This document shows, one piece after another, positions 14,815-17,795 of a stretch of 17,795 nucleotides of DNA. The stretch lies in contig SFIW01000049.1 of assembly GCA_004556055.1 (NCBI GenBank), positions 1 through 17,795 on the forward strand, in the 5' to 3' direction. This stretch comes from Planctomycetaceae bacterium. Its GTDB lineage: Bacteria > Planctomycetota > Planctomycetia > Pirellulales > Thermoguttaceae. Under the pieces are notes generated by a model. That model ran no database searches. It worked only from the letters and a program-made list of their open reading frames with translations, and was not told where the DNA came from. How positions within the stretch are numbered: the stretch's first letter is position 1; each line of letters starts with the position of its first letter. The translations under genes were made by a program, and so were the position numbers.

Positions 14815-16965
14815 ATGATCGAAGTCGTAACGTGTTTTCTCCTCGCTCTAGGCGCGTGGACGGTTCAGTTTAACGAGGAGAGCCAAACCCTCTCCCTCGT
14901 CAATAACCGCGGGAACGTTCTCCTTGAAGGCGTCCTCTCTTTCGAAACGCAAGACGGCGAAAAATGGCGCGTCGTCCCGCCGCGCGACGGGGTCAAAGAG
15001 CGCCTCGGAATCGCCGACGCGCATAACGAAATTCAAGGATATATCGTCTTCGACGCGCAAGGAGAGCGTCTCGAGGCGACCGTCTATCACCGCACGCGTC
15101 AATTCTATCGCGGAGTCTTGACCTTCGAAGGGAAGACGACCTTCCGCGACGACGCCTTCCCCTGCCGCACGCGTCCTCAAGTCGGCGAACGCGTCCTCTC
15201 CCTCTCGACCGGCGCGACGCGTTCCCTCTCCTACGACTCCCTCTTCTCTCCGAAAGACGACGTCGCTCTGCGCTTTGACGCCGCTTCTCTTTCCGTCGAC
15301 AAAGACGCGTTCCGCATCGCCGGAAGGATCGACGAACCCGCCGAGGCGACATGGAGCGTCGCTCTCGACCGAGACTATTTCAAAAAACGATGGGTTCCAT
15401 ACTACGCGCCTATCAACCGCGAACGATTGCCGCGCGCTCTCTCAGGATGGATGTCCTGGAACGTCTACTTCGACAAAGCGACCGCGGAGGACAACCTTGC
15501 GCAAGCGCGCGTCGCAAAAGAGTATCTCCAGCCCTTCGGACTCGACGTCTGGCTCATCGAAAGCTGGCAAGGGAACTCCGATTCTCTACCCGTCTCGAAT
15601 TTTGACAATCTCAGCCTCAAGGCGAATGAAAACCAGTTCCCGAAGGGGATGAAAGCGCTCGCGGACGATATTCGCGCCTTGGGATTCACTCCCGGTCTCT
15701 GGACCGCCCCCTTTGGCACGGGCTCCGAAGAGTTTTATAACGCGCATAAGGATTGGTTCTTGCACAATCCCGACGGAACGCCTATGTCGACGTGGAACGG
15801 ACGTTACACGATCGATCCGTCGAACGACGAGGCGGTCGCGTGGTTGCGCCATTATCACGACGTCGCCTCGCACGAATGGGGTTACGAATTTTTCAAGATC
15901 GACGGAATGTCAGGGGGAAACTCGGGGTATAGCGCGCACTTCTTCGAGAAGCCGAACGTTCGCGCCGCGTTCAAGAATCCGGATTGCGTCGCGCCCTTTG
16001 AGCGCTGCGTTCGCGAGCTCCGCGCGGGAATCGGCGACGATCGCGTCTTCCTTGCCTGCCAGGGACACTTCACCGGGCCCGAAGCGTTATACGCCGACGC
16101 CGCGCGTACCGGCGCCGATATCGTCCACCCGAATCAGCCCGTCAAGTGGGAAAACGTTCTTCAGCAAGCGGGACGCACCCTCAATCAGAACTTCGTGAAC
16201 AACATCGTCTTCATCTCCGACCCCGACACGGTTTTGGTCGGCGATCTGCCCCTTGAAGAAGCGCGAGTCACCGCGACGGTCGTCGCTTTGCCGGGTCAGC
16301 AGACCTTCTTCGGCGACTTCCTCGACAAACTTCCCGCCGACAGAATGAAGATCCTTCAGCAGACTCTTCCCGTCTGCGACGTGCGTCCCGGCGCCCTCTA
16401 TCCCTACTTCAACAACCTTCCCGTCTGGGATCTCAAAGTGAGTCGTCCCTTCGGCGACTGGGACGTCGTCGCCCTCTTCAACTGGACCGACGAAGACGCG
16501 CAGATCCCCTTCACCCTCGCGGAAATCGGCGCCAAAGAGGGAGAATACGTCGCGTATGAATTCTGGACCTCGACCTATCTTGGCGCCTTCGCGGAAAAGA
16601 CGTCCCTTCACGTTCCCGCTCATGCCGTGCGACTCCTCGCGCTCCATCCGCGCCTGAATCGCCCGCAGTTCCTCTCCTCCGACCGACACCTGACGCAAGG
16701 CGCCGTCGACCTCCTTAACCTCGACTGGAACGAAGAGGAAACGACCCTTGCCGCGACCTTTAAGGTGATCGAAAAGAACGCGACGACGGCGCGATTCCTC
16801 GTCCCCGAGGGGTACAAAATCGTCTCCGTTGACGTCGCGACAGACTCCGACGCGAAGGTTCTTCTCGATTACAAGGAACCGGACGCCGACGGGGTTCTCG
16901 CCGTGAAACTCTCGGGAACGTCGCAAACGTGCGACGCGACGGTCACGATGAAGTTTGAGAAATAG
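14815..16965 (+). CDS. GH36-like (clan GH-D) alpha-galactosidase/melibiase-type glycosidase
   Basis: A 716-residue retaining glycoside hydrolase. An N-terminal beta-sandwich (about 15-195) precedes a TIM barrel starting LSGWMSWNVYF (GWMSW at 211-215, compare the GWCSW of GH36/raffinose-synthase relatives). DVWLIESWQGN, GFTPGLWTAPFG and YTIDPSND are barrel strands. The nucleophile candidate is Asp363 in FFKIDG and the acid/base candidate is Asp435 in RTGADIVHPN. A C-terminal beta domain ends TVTMKFEK. MIEVVTCFLLALGAW may be a short, weak signal peptide, so export is uncertain. ATG 14815 is used; a TTG six bases upstream is also possible. It follows the ATPase gene by 54 bp, and a terminator follows it. 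Exact sugar specificity (galactose, N-acetylgalactosamine or other) cannot be read from sequence. It may trim a surface or host glycan. Confidence 0.85.
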   Translation: MIEVVTCFLLALGAWTVQFNEESQTLSLVNNRGNVLLEGVLSFETQDGEKWRVVPPRDGVKERLGIADAHNEIQGYIVFDAQGERLEATVYHRTRQFYRGVLTFEGKTTFRDDAFPCRTRPQVGERVLSLSTGATRSLSYDSLFSPKDDVALRFDAASLSVDKDAFRIAGRIDEPAEATWSVALDRDYFKKRWVPYYAPINRERLPRALSGWMSWNVYFDKATAEDNLAQARVAKEYLQPFGLDVWLIESWQGNSDSLPVSNFDNLSLKANENQFPKGMKALADDIRALGFTPGLWTAPFGTGSEEFYNAHKDWFLHNPDGTPMSTWNGRYTIDPSNDEAVAWLRHYHDVASHEWGYEFFKIDGMSGGNSGYSAHFFEKPNVRAAFKNPDCVAPFERCVRELRAGIGDDRVFLACQGHFTGPEALYADAARTGADIVHPNQPVKWENVLQQAGRTLNQNFVNNIVFISDPDTVLVGDLPLEEARVTATVVALPGQQTFFGDFLDKLPADRMKILQQTLPVCDVRPGALYPYFNNLPVWDLKVSRPFGDWDVVALFNWTDEDAQIPFTLAEIGAKEGEYVAYEFWTSTYLGAFAEKTSLHVPAHAVRLLALHPRLNRPQFLSSDRHLTQGAVDLLNLDWNEEETTLAATFKVIEKNATTARFLVPEGYKIVSVDVATDSDAKVLLDYKEPDADGVLAVKLSGTSQTCDATVTMKFEK

Positions 16966-16976
16966 CGTTTCAAGAA

Positions 16977-17026
16977 AGGGCTGCGTCCGGTAATAAGACT
17001 ACTGAACGCAGCCCTATTTCTTTTTT
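16977..17026 (+). terminator. Rho-independent terminator after the glycosidase gene
   Basis: AGGGCTGCGT (16977-16986) pairs perfectly with ACGCAGCCCT (17006-17015). The loop can extend the stem through CGGTA/TACTG (16988-16992 with 17000-17004, one G-T pair). TTTCTTTTTT follows at 17017-17026. It lies 11 bp after the stop codon. Confidence 0.88.
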
Positions 17027-17030
17027 GCGC

Positions 17031-17259
17031 TCAAGATTTTGCTGTTTTATGACCGTTGTCCCCTAAAGCCGCAAAAGACGCTTGAAGTTGCTTGACAGCG
17101 CTAGACAATACGTCGAGAGATTCTTGAAACGTTAGAATCTCGGCGCCTATTATCGAACGGAGATACGGAATACGGAATATCTAGCGCTTCGTCGCTAAGA
17201 AGATACTAGCGACTATTTTATTCCTCAATCAGCTTTTCCATTTGCGATTCCCCTAACAT
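17031..17259 (-). pseudogene. Decayed small gene downstream of and overlapping the methyltransferase
   Basis: On the minus strand a frame from an ATG at 17259 reads MLGESQMEKLIEE, a TAA (17220-17218), three codons, a TAG (17208-17206), then YLLSDEALDIPY. Removing one copy of a 7-bp tandem duplication (17164-17177) joins this frame to LRSIIGAEILTFQESLDVL and on through SSAVKQLQASFAALGDN to a TGA at 17031. As it stands the frame shifts there. The restored product of about 75 residues looks protein-like, with an amphipathic helical second half. Its first 35 bases overlap the methyltransferase gene in another frame, a common arrangement for coupled restriction-modification partners. I do not recognise the family; it could be a small accessory gene of that system. 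The two stops plus a frameshift make loss of function likely. Confidence 0.6.
17164..17177. repeat. 7-bp tandem duplication (TACGGAA x2)
   Basis: Two adjacent perfect copies of TACGGAA. The second copy shifts the reading frame of the small minus-strand pseudogene; deleting one copy restores an open frame on both sides, which supports a recent slippage or duplication event. Confidence 0.85.
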
Positions 17260-17795
17260 ACTTTTTTTGTTCATCGGATAAACCGTAAATAGAAAAAATA
17301 TAGTCGTCAATGACGCGCTGAGTTGAAGTTGAACCGTTCAAGACGTCGTCGACTAAAGCGGAAATTTCGTCGTTCTCTGCCTCTGTTATTTGAGGAAAAG
17401 GCAATTCTATCAAATTTCCCTTTAGCGTCTTTACTTCGCCAAAGAGTTTACTATACATAAACTGAAATAGCGATGAATTGAGGAAAGCCATTACCGTTTT
17501 GACGCCCATAAATGGAATAGCGGGAATTAGAATATTGGCGCTATTCAAAAACAGACTAGAGCTGTCGTCATACGCAAATGTTAGTCGATTAGAAATAAAT
17601 TTATAGACTAGCTTTTCAGGAGCGCGATATATTTCCTCTCTAGCAACCTGTTGAAGATTTGCTCTATCATAAAAAATATAATTTTGAACTTCCTTCAACC
17701 TATAGGGTTGTATTTCTTTCCCTGTATAGATTTTCTCCATACCCTCAAGACATGTTGGATGTAGTTTTTTCTTATTATCCCCAGTAACTACCCCT
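17225..17795 (-). CDS. Eco57I/TaqI-like N6-adenine DNA methyltransferase, C-terminal part (runs off the window)
   Basis: The frame is open to the right edge of the window, so the ATG at 17740 is internal and the gene is 5'-partial. About 189 residues are visible. GVVTGDNKK at the edge and KIYTGKEIQPYR match the motif order of Eco57I-type enzymes, where TGDNKK precedes the TaqI-like C-terminal specificity domain. The rest (APEKLVYKFIS, LTFAYDDSSSLFLNSANIL, VMAFLNSSLFQFMYSKLFG, LIELPFPQI, then IYGLSDEQKKYV) is that recognition domain. The methylase motifs (NPPY) must lie outside the window. The enzyme would methylate adenine in a restriction-modification or type IIG system. The DNA is noticeably AT-richer than the genes to the left, consistent with horizontal gain. 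A decayed small gene overlaps its 3' end. Confidence 0.85.
   Translation of the reverse strand, partial: GVVTGDNKKKLHPTCLEGMEKIYTGKEIQPYRLKEVQNYIFYDRANLQQVAREEIYRAPEKLVYKFISNRLTFAYDDSSSLFLNSANILIPAIPFMGVKTVMAFLNSSLFQFMYSKLFGEVKTLKGNLIELPFPQITEAENDEISALVDDVLNGSTSTQRVIDDYIFSIYGLSDEQKKYVRGIANGKAD

Overview
The window looks like the chromosome of a Planctomycete, probably of the Pirellulales/Thermoguttaceae kind. The main hint is three tandem exported HExxH proteins resembling the DUF1570/peptidase-MA-like proteins that planctomycetes carry in large numbers. Codon use is strongly biased to GAC, GTC, GCG and CGC. No rRNA, tRNA or CRISPR array is visible, so the assignment is an inference.

Layout. 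(1) 1-331: the last 45 codons of an unrecognised gene, then an AT-richer stretch without a clear gene. (2) 332-6154, plus strand: five nucleotide-sugar genes, wecC-wecB-capE-capG-capF. wecC plus wecB would convert UDP-GlcNAc to UDP-ManNAcA. capE, capG and capF would convert UDP-GlcNAc to UDP-N-acetyl-L-fucosamine. The same two precursors feed Staphylococcus aureus type 5/8 capsule. wecC lacks its N-terminal glycine-rich NAD-binding strand. No glycosyltransferase, flippase or polymerase lies in the window. A strong hairpin terminator at 6202-6240 closes the operon. (3) 10336-6322, minus strand: an operon of three paralogous exported metalloprotease-like proteins, two with twin-arginine-type signals and one with a Sec-type signal and an Ala/Glu/Lys-rich tail. 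(4) 10570-16965, plus strand: an AsnB-type amidotransferase with an enlarged linker, an ExeA/XrtA-locus-like AAA ATPase with a long acidic tail, and a GH36/clan GH-D glycosidase, closed by a terminator at 16977-17026. (5) 17031-17795, minus strand: the C-terminal part of an Eco57I/TaqI-like DNA methyltransferase (restriction-modification), followed by a small decayed gene with two stops and a 7-bp duplication.

How it fits together. The left half supplies charged amino sugars for a surface polysaccharide. An AsnB-type amidotransferase in such a locus could amidate the uronic acid, and ExeA-like ATPases are known from exopolysaccharide/exosortase loci. The glycosidase and the exported HExxH proteins would act outside the cytoplasm. 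The grouping is visible in the sequence, but a single shared pathway is inference. The right edge, AT-richer and carrying restriction-modification and pseudogene remnants, looks like a separate accessory segment.
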